A stretch of DNA of 22,066 nt, taken from positions 1 to 22,066 of the IMG/VR virus record IMGVR_UViG_3300025141_000867. One strand, given 5' to 3'. Positions 14,499 through 22,066 of this stretch are shown here, one piece after another. Position 1 is the first letter of the stretch; each line of letters begins with the position of its first letter. Made by a program: the position numbers and the translations under genes. The notes beneath the pieces were generated by a model. It saw nothing but the letters and a program-made list of their open reading frames with translations, was not told where the DNA came from and searched no databases. Source of the stretch: a virus.

Positions 14499-14642
14499 GT
14501 GCTTTTTATTATGTTTTTGGGATATATTGATATACTTATATACATAATACGCTATTTCTAATATAGCGATAACATTAAATTAACCTACCTATTATAGTTC
14601 CAAATAACTATATTTCCTAAAAATAAATTTAAGGAGAAAGTA
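14499..14642 (+). promoter_or_regulatory. Scaffold/capsid operon leader with AT-rich promoter-like region and two hairpins
   Basis: This is most of the longest gap in the window. GATATATTGATATACTTATA near 14521-14540 resembles the AT-rich elements ahead of other gene blocks but is not an exact match. Next come two perfect inverted repeats: CGCTAT/ATAGCG (14550-14555 with 14563-14568, 7-base loop) and TATAGTT/AACTATA (14593-14599 with 14606-14612, 6-base loop). An AAGGAG ribosome-binding site at 14631-14636 is six bases ahead of the scaffold ATG. Neither hairpin is followed by a T-run, so they are unlikely to be terminators. Confidence 0.5.
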
Positions 14643-15680
14643 ATGAGCGATTTATTGAAAGAAGCCATTGCAGATGCAAAAGCAGTTCGTGAAACGGCTA
14701 TTGAAAATGCAAAGATGGCTCTTGAAGAAGCTTTTACTCCCAAACTACAATCTATGTTGTCAGCAAAGATTGAGGAAGAATTAGAAGACGAGGCCGATTT
14801 ACCTGCAGCTATAAGCCCAGGTGAAGTGGATGAGCAATCTGATTCATCGGATATCGGAAATGGTGATAATAAAGTTGATGTTGCTGATGGTGGTGATCAA
14901 GAAGATCCTGGTAAAGGAAAATTATCTGAAGACGAAGATGCTGAAGATTTGGAAGAATCAGAACATGGCATGGAAGGCGAAGAAACAGTTTTAGATGATT
15001 TAAAAGAAGAGGATGAAGAAGAGGTCTATGAAGATGAAGATTCCGAATATGTTGAGGAACAAGAGTCTGAAGAAGATCTAGAACTTGAATCTATTATCAA
15101 AGAACTTGAAGACGAACTGGAAGAGGACGAACACGAAGAAGAACTGGAAGTTGATACTGAAGTTCCCGTTGAAGAACCTCCAGTTGCCGACGTAGGTGTA
15201 GAAGAAGATGAAGAAGAAGTTGATCTAGAAGAAATTCTTAAATCCCTAAGGGAAGAAGAAGATGAGCTTGAAGAATCAGAAGATGGATATGAAGGAGAAA
15301 CTGAAGTGGTTGATACTCTAAAAGAACAATTAGAAGAAGCCTATGGCACTATTCGTTCTTTAAAGGGAACAATTAATGAAGTAAATCTTTTAAATGCCAA
15401 ACTTTTGTTTTCTAACAAGATCTTTAGGAATCACACTTTATCTGAATCTGAAAAAGTTCGAGTAATCGAAAACTTTGATAGGGCTAGAAGCTTACGTGAA
15501 ATTAAATTGATTTATTCAACATTGGCTGAATCTTTTAAAATTTCACCAAAATTAAAGAAAAAAATTACCGAAGGCTTTGCTTCGAAGTCGGTCTCAACGA
15601 CCAAGGCTTCAAAAAGAAAAGTAATAGCTGAAGGTAATGAATTAACTAACAGAATGAAAAAATTAGCCGGACTAATTTAA
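14643..15680 (+). CDS. 22: Prohead scaffolding/core protein, gp22-like
   Basis: This 345-residue protein has an N-terminal helix (MSDLLKEAIADAKAVRETAI, to about residue 65), an extremely acidic central region (about 48-230, dense Glu/Asp), and a conserved-looking helical C-terminal part including LRSLKGTINEVNLLNAKLLFSNKIF-type sequence and ENFDRARSLREIKLIY, ending NRMKKLAGLI. That C-terminal part and the position directly before the capsid gene identify the T4 gp22 role: the main core protein that shapes the prohead and is then degraded by the gp21-type protease. Several (Leu/Ile)-x-Glu sites are present. It is longer than T4 gp22 (269 residues), mainly through the acidic region. A strong AAGGAG precedes the start. 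Confidence 0.85.
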   Translation: MSDLLKEAIADAKAVRETAIENAKMALEEAFTPKLQSMLSAKIEEELEDEADLPAAISPGEVDEQSDSSDIGNGDNKVDVADGGDQEDPGKGKLSEDEDAEDLEESEHGMEGEETVLDDLKEEDEEEVYEDEDSEYVEEQESEEDLELESIIKELEDELEEDEHEEELEVDTEVPVEEPPVADVGVEEDEEEVDLEEILKSLREEEDELEESEDGYEGETEVVDTLKEQLEEAYGTIRSLKGTINEVNLLNAKLLFSNKIFRNHTLSESEKVRVIENFDRARSLREIKLIYSTLAESFKISPKLKKKITEGFASKSVSTTKASKRKVIAEGNELTNRMKKLAGLI

Positions 15681-15699
15681 AAAATAAGGAGAAATTAAA

Positions 15700-17364
15700 A
15701 TGACAAAAATTTCAAATTTATTGCAAGACGCCGGTGCCTCATATAAGAATCAAATCAATGAAACTAAAGGTTTGGTTAATAAGTGGGATAAAACAGGACT
15801 TCTCGAGGGAATGGACCAGGAATATGATAAATCTGGTATGGCCGTTCTTTTGGAGAATCAAGCTCGTCAATTAATTGATGAGGCTTCTGCAACCGGCGGA
15901 TCAAATGCCGAAGAATGGTCGGGTGTTGCTCTACCTCTTGTAAGAAGGATCTTTGCTGAAATTGCAGCTAAAGATTTTGTATCTGTTCAACCTATGAATT
16001 TACCATCAGGACTAGTTTTCTATCTTGATTTTAAATATGGTACAAGTGCAGCAGCAAATGATGCGGGAAGATTTACTGGAGACATCTTTGGTAATACTTC
16101 AGCTTCTGCTGATCCAACTGGCGGTCTTTATGGTGATGGTCGATGGCCTTTTTCCATAAAAGATGATGTTGCTGCAGTATCAGCAGTAAATGTATTTACA
16201 GCATCCTGGAAAGAAATCGGATTTAACTCCGCTTTATCTACCTCTCTTAATATGGGAGGAAATAGTGATTCTGAGACTCTTTTGAAGATATCCTTTCCAT
16301 TGGATAAATTAACTAGACCTGATAATCAGGGAGTTAAAGGCTGGACAATAACTGGATCCGGGGTAACTGCAGCTAATAATATTAGCTCATACAACTATGT
16401 TAGTAATACTATTGCTAGCGCAGGAAGTAATACTCCAATCTATGGATCTAATTTAACAAGTGCCTTATCAGCATCGATATTTGTCCTTGCAACTAGTGCA
16501 ATGCCAAAATTGGGTGCAACTATGCACGTTAACTATGGCCGACAGCCCACAGAATCTACAAGAGGTGATTTTGAAGATACAGCTGGTGATGGAACAACTA
16601 TCAATATTCCAGAAGTTAACGTTGGAATGCATTCAGAGCCAATTGTTGCTAAGACACGAAAGTTGAAAGCAGTCTGGTCTCCAGAATTTGCTCAAGATTT
16701 AAATGCTTATCATTCAATTGATGCTGAAGCTGAATTGACTTCAATGCTTTCTGAATATATCTCGATGGAGATTGATTTAGAGATCATAGATATGCTTTTA
16801 CAGAATGCTGTAACAACTGAGTATTGGTCTGTTACACCTGGTCAGTCAATAAATAACGCAGGAACAGCTTTTGACGATGGAACATCAGCAGAAGCTTATA
16901 ATCAGGGAACCTGGTTCCAAACTATTGGAACTAAAGTTCAGAAAGTTTCTAATAAAATCCATGCAAGAACTCTTCGAGGAGGTGCTAATTTCTTAGTTAC
17001 TTCTCCAGACGTTGCAACGATTATAGAATCTATTCCTGGATATGCTGCTGATACTGATGGAGGCTCAATGGGAGCACAGGGTTTTGCAATGGGTGTACAA
17101 AAAGTGGGTCAGCTTAATAGCAGATTTACAGTGTACAAAAATCCATACATGCAAAGGAATGTTATTCTCATGGGATTCCGTGGAACTCAATTCTTGGAAA
17201 CTGGAGCGGTCTACGCACCATATATTCCATTAATCATGACTCCACTGGTATATGATCCTACCAACTTTACACCAAGAAAAGGTGTGATGACACGGTATGC
17301 TAAAAAGATCGTACGTCCAGAATTCTATGGTAAGATTTATATTAAAGGATTGAACAGAGTTTAA
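15700..17364 (+). CDS. 23: Major capsid protein, gp23-like
   Basis: This 554-residue protein forms the hexamers of the capsid shell. The N-terminal 60 or so residues are helical and charged, like the cleaved propeptide of T4 gp23. IDE at residues 59-61 fits the gp21 cleavage rule, near the T4 site after Glu65. The mature part starts with WSGVALPLVRRIFAEIAAKDFVSVQPMNLPSGLVFYLDFKYG (about 73-114), a hallmark of gp23, and ends with a conserved-looking RYAKKIVRPEFYGKIYIKGL. Length is close to T4 gp23 (521). AAGGAG lies eight bases ahead of the ATG and the gene shares a leader with the scaffold gene. A strong terminator follows. Confidence 0.94.
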   Translation: MTKISNLLQDAGASYKNQINETKGLVNKWDKTGLLEGMDQEYDKSGMAVLLENQARQLIDEASATGGSNAEEWSGVALPLVRRIFAEIAAKDFVSVQPMNLPSGLVFYLDFKYGTSAAANDAGRFTGDIFGNTSASADPTGGLYGDGRWPFSIKDDVAAVSAVNVFTASWKEIGFNSALSTSLNMGGNSDSETLLKISFPLDKLTRPDNQGVKGWTITGSGVTAANNISSYNYVSNTIASAGSNTPIYGSNLTSALSASIFVLATSAMPKLGATMHVNYGRQPTESTRGDFEDTAGDGTTINIPEVNVGMHSEPIVAKTRKLKAVWSPEFAQDLNAYHSIDAEAELTSMLSEYISMEIDLEIIDMLLQNAVTTEYWSVTPGQSINNAGTAFDDGTSAEAYNQGTWFQTIGTKVQKVSNKIHARTLRGGANFLVTSPDVATIIESIPGYAADTDGGSMGAQGFAMGVQKVGQLNSRFTVYKNPYMQRNVILMGFRGTQFLETGAVYAPYIPLIMTPLVYDPTNFTPRKGVMTRYAKKIVRPEFYGKIYIKGLNRV

Positions 17365-17388
17365 TCTGGATCTTGATTCATAATAAAG

Positions 17389-17423
17389 TAAGGCTCTATT
17401 GAAAAATAGGGCCTTATTTTTTT
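17389..17423 (+). terminator. Strong Rho-independent terminator after the capsid gene
   Basis: TAAGGCTCTATT (17389-17400) pairs with AATAGGGCCTTA (17405-17416) over twelve base pairs with one G-U wobble, closed by a GAAA tetraloop (17401-17404) and followed by seven T (17417-17423). It ends the scaffold/capsid operon. Confidence 0.9.
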
Positions 17424-17443
17424 GGTTTCTTATTTTAAAAAAA

Positions 17444-17453
17444 GATATTTATT
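17444..17453 (+). promoter_or_regulatory. Candidate late promoter element (GATATTTATT) before the fibre operon
   Basis: The element follows the capsid terminator by about 20 bases and precedes the next ATG by 46 bases, exactly where a new transcription unit must start. This copy gives the best positional support for a promoter role. Confidence 0.45.
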
Positions 17454-17489
17454 GTTGGTTTATAGATTAATAAAATATGGGAACACTTT

Positions 17490-17918
17490 ATGGCTGCAGG
17501 AATTTATTCTTTTACTATTGAACAGGGAACTACTGTGGATTTTCAAATTGATTATAAAGATTCAAATGGAAATCCTGTAAATTTAAAAAATTATCAAGCA
17601 AGGATGCAAATAAGACCTTCAAAGACATCCAATGATACTATATGCATACTCTCATCCTCTCTACAATCAGATGGAACTGGTTTGAATACAACTCCACCAT
17701 CCGCGTCTACCACTATTCCGGTTTCTTCTGGTAGTATAAGAGTTTTTATTTCCGCTTTTAGTTCGTCTCAGTTTTCATCTGGATCAAATGTATCTTGGAA
17801 TCAGGCTAATTATGATTTAGAAATACGTAGTGGTAGTGGAGTAACTACTGTCGTTAATAGGATATTAGAAGGTAAAGTTAAGCTATCAAAAGAAACAACT
17901 AGAAATGGAAATCCTTAA
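17490..17918 (+). CDS. Small beta-rich virion protein
   Basis: This 142-residue protein begins AAGIYSFTIEQGTTVDFQIDYKDSNGNPVNLKNYQARMQIRPS, an Ig-like/beta-sandwich-type opening that I recall from small virion proteins next to tail fibre genes in environmental tailed phages. The middle is Ser/Thr-rich (SSSLQSDGTG... to SSGSNVS) and the end (YDLEIRSGSGVTTVVNRILEGKVKLS) completes the beta pattern. It opens the operon after the capsid terminator and ends two bases before the giant fibre gene, so it may be a fibre-linked or baseplate component. The specific function is unknown. Confidence 0.6.
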   Translation: MAAGIYSFTIEQGTTVDFQIDYKDSNGNPVNLKNYQARMQIRPSKTSNDTICILSSSLQSDGTGLNTTPPSASTTIPVSSGSIRVFISAFSSSQFSSGSNVSWNQANYDLEIRSGSGVTTVVNRILEGKVKLSKETTRNGNP

Positions 17919-17920
17919 TT

Positions 17921-20900
17921 ATGGCAAATAATATTGTGACCACCAATGCAACCACAAATGTAATAACAGTATCTACTCCAGGACCAGGAGGACCGATAGG
18001 ACCACCGGGCGCGACCGGAACAATTGCTTCTAATACTGGAATGAGCGTAACTGGAAGTGCAGTAATTTCGGGTTCTCTATTTAATGAAGGAAACTTTAAT
18101 CAATATGGGGATGCTATCATAACTGGATCCCTAATACTTAAATCTACTACAGTTGGAGCTGGAACAGTAGGAAATGATTTTCAAGTTGGTGGGAGGAAAG
18201 AATTTGTATCTCTCCATGGTGATACAAAAATAACTGGTTCACTATATGTAACTGGATCATCAATTGAAGTAGTATTTGGAAATTCATTACGATGGTCAAA
18301 CCCAACAGGTTCCTTAACTCTTACTGGAAGTATGAATATTTCTGGAAGTCTTAATATTAATGGTACTCCTATTACCCCTCTTGATACGGGTTCTCTGGGA
18401 AATACTATAATAACAGGATCTTTAATAGTAACTGGATCAATCACTGGAAGCCCTGGAGTAATAAATCAATTAACTGCTTCATATGCTATATCTGCTTCGT
18501 ACGCCATATCATCGTCTGTTGAAATTACCAAAGAAATATCATCCTCACATGCTAATACAGCTGATACTGCAGCTGGATTAACAGGACAACCCTCAATCTA
18601 CGTTACAAATATAACATCCTCTGGAGATATAAGTGCAAGCGGAACTATAACGGCAAATACTTTTGTAGCTGATGCTGTTGGAATTGGAACAACAAGTCCT
18701 AGTACGGCATTACATATCGTTTCATCATCTACTAGAGACAGTAATCTATGGCTTGATAAAGGTAGTCGTGGATATGGAGTCTCAAACATATATTTTAGAT
18801 ATCAAGATCCAGGCGGATCTATTATTCAAAGTGATAGAGATTTATTATTTAAAACAGGAAATAGTTTAGCTTCTAGAATGTTTATAACTGGGTCCAATGG
18901 TTATATAGGAATTGGAACAGTAACTCCAGAAGCGGCATTACATATTGCTGGAAATATCTGGACAAGTGGATCTGCTGGTCATATAACAGCCTCTGGAAAT
19001 ATAAGTGCAAGTGGTACTTACTATGGAGATGGAAGTAATCTAACAGGTATATCAGCAGGTTTCTGGACAGGAAGCAGTGGAACAATAACAAGAGAAGGTG
19101 GTGTTCAAATAACAGGTTCACTAATTATCTCGGGGTCATTTATAACTTCAAGAAATTCAGACTTATCTAATACAATAATAGGTTCTTCTTCCGCGGCCTC
19201 TATGGGTAGTGGTGCAACTGGAAATGTAATTATTGGCAATGAAACAGCAAAATCCCTTACTTCTGGAGATGATAACGTTATAATAGGGGAAAATGCTGGC
19301 CAAAGTATAACAACAGGGTATGATAGTGTATATATAGGGCATAGTTCAGGTTTACAAGCCCACTCAACTAATGCTATTGGTAATGTTGTAATAGGAACTG
19401 ATGCAGGTTTAGGTTCGGGGGGTGCATCATCTTCTAGAAATGTTTTTATAGGTCAAAATGCAGGAAGAGAAGTAGATGGAACAAATAATGTATATATAGG
19501 TAGAGAAGCAGGTAGAGGAGAGGCTGGGGCAGATGGAACCGGTAATATAGGATATGGGGCATTTGCTTTAACTGATAATAGGGATGGAAATTATAATATT
19601 GGAATTGGATATTATGCTGGTGGATTAATAAAAGATGGAAGTAATAATATCTTTATAGGATCAGGTAGTTTAGGTCAAGCAACAGGCATGAGTGATCAAC
19701 TTCGAATAGGTCACGCAGATTTAATAACAATCTCTGCTTCATTAGCAACAGGTGATATCATCTTCCCAAGCACAGCTTCAGCAGCTTATTTAGTAGCAAC
19801 TAATACTTCAACAGCTGAAAAATTTCAAATTATAAATGCCCAAGAGAATTTAATAATAGGTAATGCATCAACCCTTGCAATAAATTCTGAAGAAGGTTCT
19901 ACTAAGGTTGGTTATTATGCAGGATCTCAGGGAGATGGAGGTGGAGATTATAGTACTCTTATAGGAAGAAGCGCAGGTCAATATAATACAACAGCATATA
20001 ATACTGCTATAGGAACAAATGCTTTATTATCGGGAGATGGTGGAATAGCTAAAACGGCTATTGGAGCAGAGGCATTATATAATTCCGCAGGCAATTACAA
20101 TATAGGATTAGGTTATAAAGCAGGAAAATATCTTACCTCTGGTGTAAGTAATATAATAATAGGACACGATGCAGCTTCAGGTTCAGCAGTAGCAATGTCT
20201 AGTCAATTATTTATTGGATCTGGATCTCTTGCAATTATATCTGGAAGTTTAGTAACTGGGGATATAATCTTTCCAAGCACAGCTTCAGCAGCTTACTTCT
20301 CAGGAGATGGTTCAAATCTAACAGGCATAGCAGCTGGTTTCTGGACAGGAAGCAGTGGAACAATAACAAGAGAAGGTGATGTTCAAATCTCGGGATCTCT
20401 TATCATATCAGGATCAAAACTAACAACAACCTCTACAATGCTATCAGTAGAAGGAAGTGGATCTGTTAGTGGTTCAGCTATCTTTGAAGTAAAAGGAGCA
20501 GCAGGAACTTTATTTGCTGTAAATGATGGTTTATCTGGAGAACTATTTGCAGCTAATAATATTTCAGGATTACCAGTTATATCAGCTAATGCAGACAATA
20601 CTGTTAGATTAGGAAAATACCAAGGATTTGGAATTGTAATATCAGGTTCAACTCCTGGACCAACAGATGAAGCAGCAAAAATATCAATAACAGGTTCTAT
20701 ATATCATACAGGTTCAGTAGCAGAATTTACAAGTAATGTTGAAATAAAGGGAGAGGTATTAGCCCATCCTTCTACATTATCTAATAATAATATTATAGTA
20801 GGTAGTGGTGCTGGAGGTAGTTTGACTGGGGGAACTTATAACGTAATAGCAGGATATGAAGCAGGAAAGTATGGTTCTTTACCCCAAAATAATGTTGCAT

Positions 20901-22066
20901 TAGGTAGGTATGCGGGGTATGCTTTAGGTACAGGATATAATAATGTATTTGTAGGATATAAAGCAGGATATGCAAATGGTACTACTGGTATTAGTTATAC
21001 CCCTTTATATAATACAGCTGTAGGTGCATTTGCATTAAATGATTTATTAAGTGGAGATAATAATACTGCATTTGGGTATAGGGCAGGTCAAAATATCACG
21101 GGTGGAGATAATTTAGTACTTGGATTTTATGCAGGTGATAGTATAGTAGCTGGAAATGCTAATATTGTAATAGGTTCTGGTAGTCTTGGCGAAGCAGCAA
21201 TGTCTAATCAACTACGAATAGGTGGTAAATATGCAACAGATGGTAGTGACATTACAACAATCTCTGCTTCATTAGTAACAGGCGACATCATTTTCCCAAG
21301 CACAGCTTCAGCAGCTTACTTCTCAGGAGATGGTTCACAATTAACAAACCTTCCTGCAAGTAGTACTTTTCCATATACAGGAGATGCTCAAATAACAGGT
21401 TCGCTTATAGTATCAAGCTCCGGTATATCATCTATAGGATCTATAACTGGTTCTGAAATTTTTATAAATAATGGTACTAATATTTCTCCCGGAAGTACTG
21501 CTCCAGGCCAATTAAGAATAGCAGGTTCAGGGTATAATGGTTATATTGCTATGAATGCTACTGCAATGTATATTGGAAATAATAGTAGCGGCCGAGATTT
21601 AGTTTTACAAACTGATGAGACTGATAGATTTACTATAGCAGGAGCTAACAATCAATTTACTTTTTCAGCAACTGGTGGGGATGGTGTCAATATCTCTAAT
21701 GGAGCTACAAGAATAGATGGGAATACTCAAATAACGGGTTCATTAAGAATATCCGGAAGTTCATTACCATTAAGAGCTATGGGCAGTGGCTCAACAGTAT
21801 TCGATGTAATAGGAAGTGAAGGAACTTTATTCTCAGTTGATGATGATTTAACAGGAATGTTATTTACTACAAATGATATTTCAGGATTACCAGTATTACA
21901 AGCTTCAGCTTCTGGAGAAACATTCATAGGAAAATCTCCTCAATCACTTTACACTACTGCAGTAATTAGTGCTACATCTGCTTCATCAACGGCATCTCTT
22001 TGTACTTTAAGTACTAGTTCTTATGATGGAGCATTTTTTGATTATACAATGACTTCTGGCTCTAAC
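17921..22066 (+). CDS. Giant tail fibre/adhesin with YadA-head-like modules (5' part, runs off window)
   Basis: The ATG at 17921 opens a frame with no stop for 1382 codons, up to the last base. The N-terminus has a short collagen-like stretch (GPGGPIGPPGATG, about residues 24-36), as in trimeric phage fibres. Residues about 40-400 are rich in TGS, SGS and YAISASYAIS motifs. Three modules at about 410-605, 640-780 and 945-1113 consist of repeats of the type NNVxIGxxAG, resembling the beta-roll head repeats of trimeric autotransporter adhesins (YadA/Hia). Modules 1 and 3 end with close variants of IGSGSLGxA..MSxQLRIG; module 2 ends with a rearranged form. All three are followed by TGDIIFPSTASAAY. 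Two copies of a GTLFxVxDxLxGxLF...DISGLPV domain lie near 863 and 1303. It most likely forms a long trimeric host-binding fibre. The receptor-binding end lies beyond the window. Confidence 0.8.
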   Translation, partial: MANNIVTTNATTNVITVSTPGPGGPIGPPGATGTIASNTGMSVTGSAVISGSLFNEGNFNQYGDAIITGSLILKSTTVGAGTVGNDFQVGGRKEFVSLHGDTKITGSLYVTGSSIEVVFGNSLRWSNPTGSLTLTGSMNISGSLNINGTPITPLDTGSLGNTIITGSLIVTGSITGSPGVINQLTASYAISASYAISSSVEITKEISSSHANTADTAAGLTGQPSIYVTNITSSGDISASGTITANTFVADAVGIGTTSPSTALHIVSSSTRDSNLWLDKGSRGYGVSNIYFRYQDPGGSIIQSDRDLLFKTGNSLASRMFITGSNGYIGIGTVTPEAALHIAGNIWTSGSAGHITASGNISASGTYYGDGSNLTGISAGFWTGSSGTITREGGVQITGSLIISGSFITSRNSDLSNTIIGSSSAASMGSGATGNVIIGNETAKSLTSGDDNVIIGENAGQSITTGYDSVYIGHSSGLQAHSTNAIGNVVIGTDAGLGSGGASSSRNVFIGQNAGREVDGTNNVYIGREAGRGEAGADGTGNIGYGAFALTDNRDGNYNIGIGYYAGGLIKDGSNNIFIGSGSLGQATGMSDQLRIGHADLITISASLATGDIIFPSTASAAYLVATNTSTAEKFQIINAQENLIIGNASTLAINSEEGSTKVGYYAGSQGDGGGDYSTLIGRSAGQYNTTAYNTAIGTNALLSGDGGIAKTAIGAEALYNSAGNYNIGLGYKAGKYLTSGVSNIIIGHDAASGSAVAMSSQLFIGSGSLAIISGSLVTGDIIFPSTASAAYFSGDGSNLTGIAAGFWTGSSGTITREGDVQISGSLIISGSKLTTTSTMLSVEGSGSVSGSAIFEVKGAAGTLFAVNDGLSGELFAANNISGLPVISANADNTVRLGKYQGFGIVISGSTPGPTDEAAKISITGSIYHTGSVAEFTSNVEIKGEVLAHPSTLSNNNIIVGSGAGGSLTGGTYNVIAGYEAGKYGSLPQNNVALGRYAGYALGTGYNNVFVGYKAGYANGTTGISYTPLYNTAVGAFALNDLLSGDNNTAFGYRAGQNITGGDNLVLGFYAGDSIVAGNANIVIGSGSLGEAAMSNQLRIGGKYATDGSDITTISASLVTGDIIFPSTASAAYFSGDGSQLTNLPASSTFPYTGDAQITGSLIVSSSGISSIGSITGSEIFINNGTNISPGSTAPGQLRIAGSGYNGYIAMNATAMYIGNNSSGRDLVLQTDETDRFTIAGANNQFTFSATGGDGVNISNGATRIDGNTQITGSLRISGSSLPLRAMGSGSTVFDVIGSEGTLFSVDDDLTGMLFTTNDISGLPVLQASASGETFIGKSPQSLYTTAVISATSASSTASLCTLSTSSYDGAFFDYTMTSGSN
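18975..19000 (+). repeat. 26-base repeat shared with the 259-2016 fibre-like gene (copy 2)
   Basis: These 26 bases are identical to 1835-1860, in the same reading frame, encoding GHITASGN and flanking residues. The two copies are about 17 kb apart in direct orientation. Confidence 0.85.
19058..19100 (+). repeat. 43-base direct repeat inside the giant fibre gene (copy 1)
   Basis: This block is identical to 20336-20378 and encodes GFWTGSSGTITREG. It precedes the VQISGSLIISGS-type strand motif in both places and marks a repeated fibre unit. Confidence 0.9.
20273..20314 (+). repeat. 42-base direct repeat inside the giant fibre gene (copy 1)
   Basis: This block is identical to 21296-21337 and encodes PSTASAAYFSGDGS. 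A shorter related copy (23 identical bases) begins at 19766, so the unit occurs after each of the three YadA-like modules. Confidence 0.9.
20336..20378 (+). repeat. 43-base direct repeat inside the giant fibre gene (copy 2)
   Basis: This block is identical to 19058-19100, in the same frame, about 1.28 kb downstream of the first copy. Confidence 0.9.
21296..21337 (+). repeat. 42-base direct repeat inside the giant fibre gene (copy 2)
   Basis: This block is identical to 20273-20314, in the same frame, and follows the third YadA-like module. Confidence 0.9.

Noticed and set aside
14550-14568. Hairpin as a second terminator after the protease block
   Set aside because: There is no T-run after the stem, and a good terminator already ends at 14498.
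16460-17233. Two short + strand frames inside the capsid gene
   Set aside because: They lie entirely within the well-supported capsid frame and encode no recognisable protein.
19058-21337. CRISPR-like or other non-coding direct repeats
   Set aside because: The repeats are few, unevenly spaced, in frame, and encode repeated fibre peptides.
17921-22066. Diversity-generating retroelement target in the fibre gene
   Set aside because: No reverse transcriptase gene and no template/variable repeat pair with adenine-specific differences is seen in the window. The gene's 3' end, where a variable region would lie, is outside.

Overview
This window looks like part of the genome of a T4-like (tailed, myovirus-type) bacteriophage with AT-rich DNA. 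Every gene I can support lies on the + strand, packed with very short gaps. The hallmark T4-type head genes are recognisable from sequence: large terminase (gp17 type), portal (gp20), prohead protease (gp21, S77 family), acidic scaffold/core protein (gp22) and major capsid protein (gp23), preceded by the tail end of a gp46/Rad50-like recombination ATPase. Family resemblance points to environmental (probably marine) T4-like phages. A secreted protein whose signal peptide ends in CFSQ, and Gly/Ser-rich fibre proteins, hint at a Bacteroidota (flavobacterial) host. That host call is an inference and rests on little.

Layout: 1-204 is the 3' end of gene 46. 259-2016 is a Ser/Gly-rich virion or fibre protein. 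2060-4549 is a large three-part protein with an N-terminal HxGH-type nucleotidyltransferase and a C-terminal ligase-like (KxDG) nucleotidyltransferase. 4581-6820 holds small genes: one phage protein with a reduced Cys motif, one beta-rich virion protein, and four consecutive small proteins with membrane or signal segments that may form a lysis cassette. 6854-10320 is terminase then portal. 10388-12546 is a string of six small genes, including a 42-codon one at 11648. 12549-14437 is the protease and three small genes, one with a calcium-loop-like motif, closed by a terminator. 14438-14642 is the longest gap, a leader with two hairpins. 14643-17364 is scaffold plus capsid, closed by a strong terminator. 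17490-22066 is a small virion protein followed by a very large fibre gene that runs off the window.

The genes fit together as a late module. The portal starts prohead assembly, the scaffold and small core proteins fill the shell, the gp21-type protease matures it, and the terminase pumps DNA through the portal. The membrane proteins would release progeny and the repeat-rich fibres would bind the host. A recurrent [G/A]ATATTTAT element sits in most of the intergenic gaps ahead of transcription blocks and is my best candidate for this phage's late promoter. Tail sheath and tube genes (18, 19), which sit between 17 and 20 in T4, are absent from that position. No stretch longer than about 205 bases lacks a gene. 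I see no tRNA, CRISPR array, insertion sequence or minus-strand gene.
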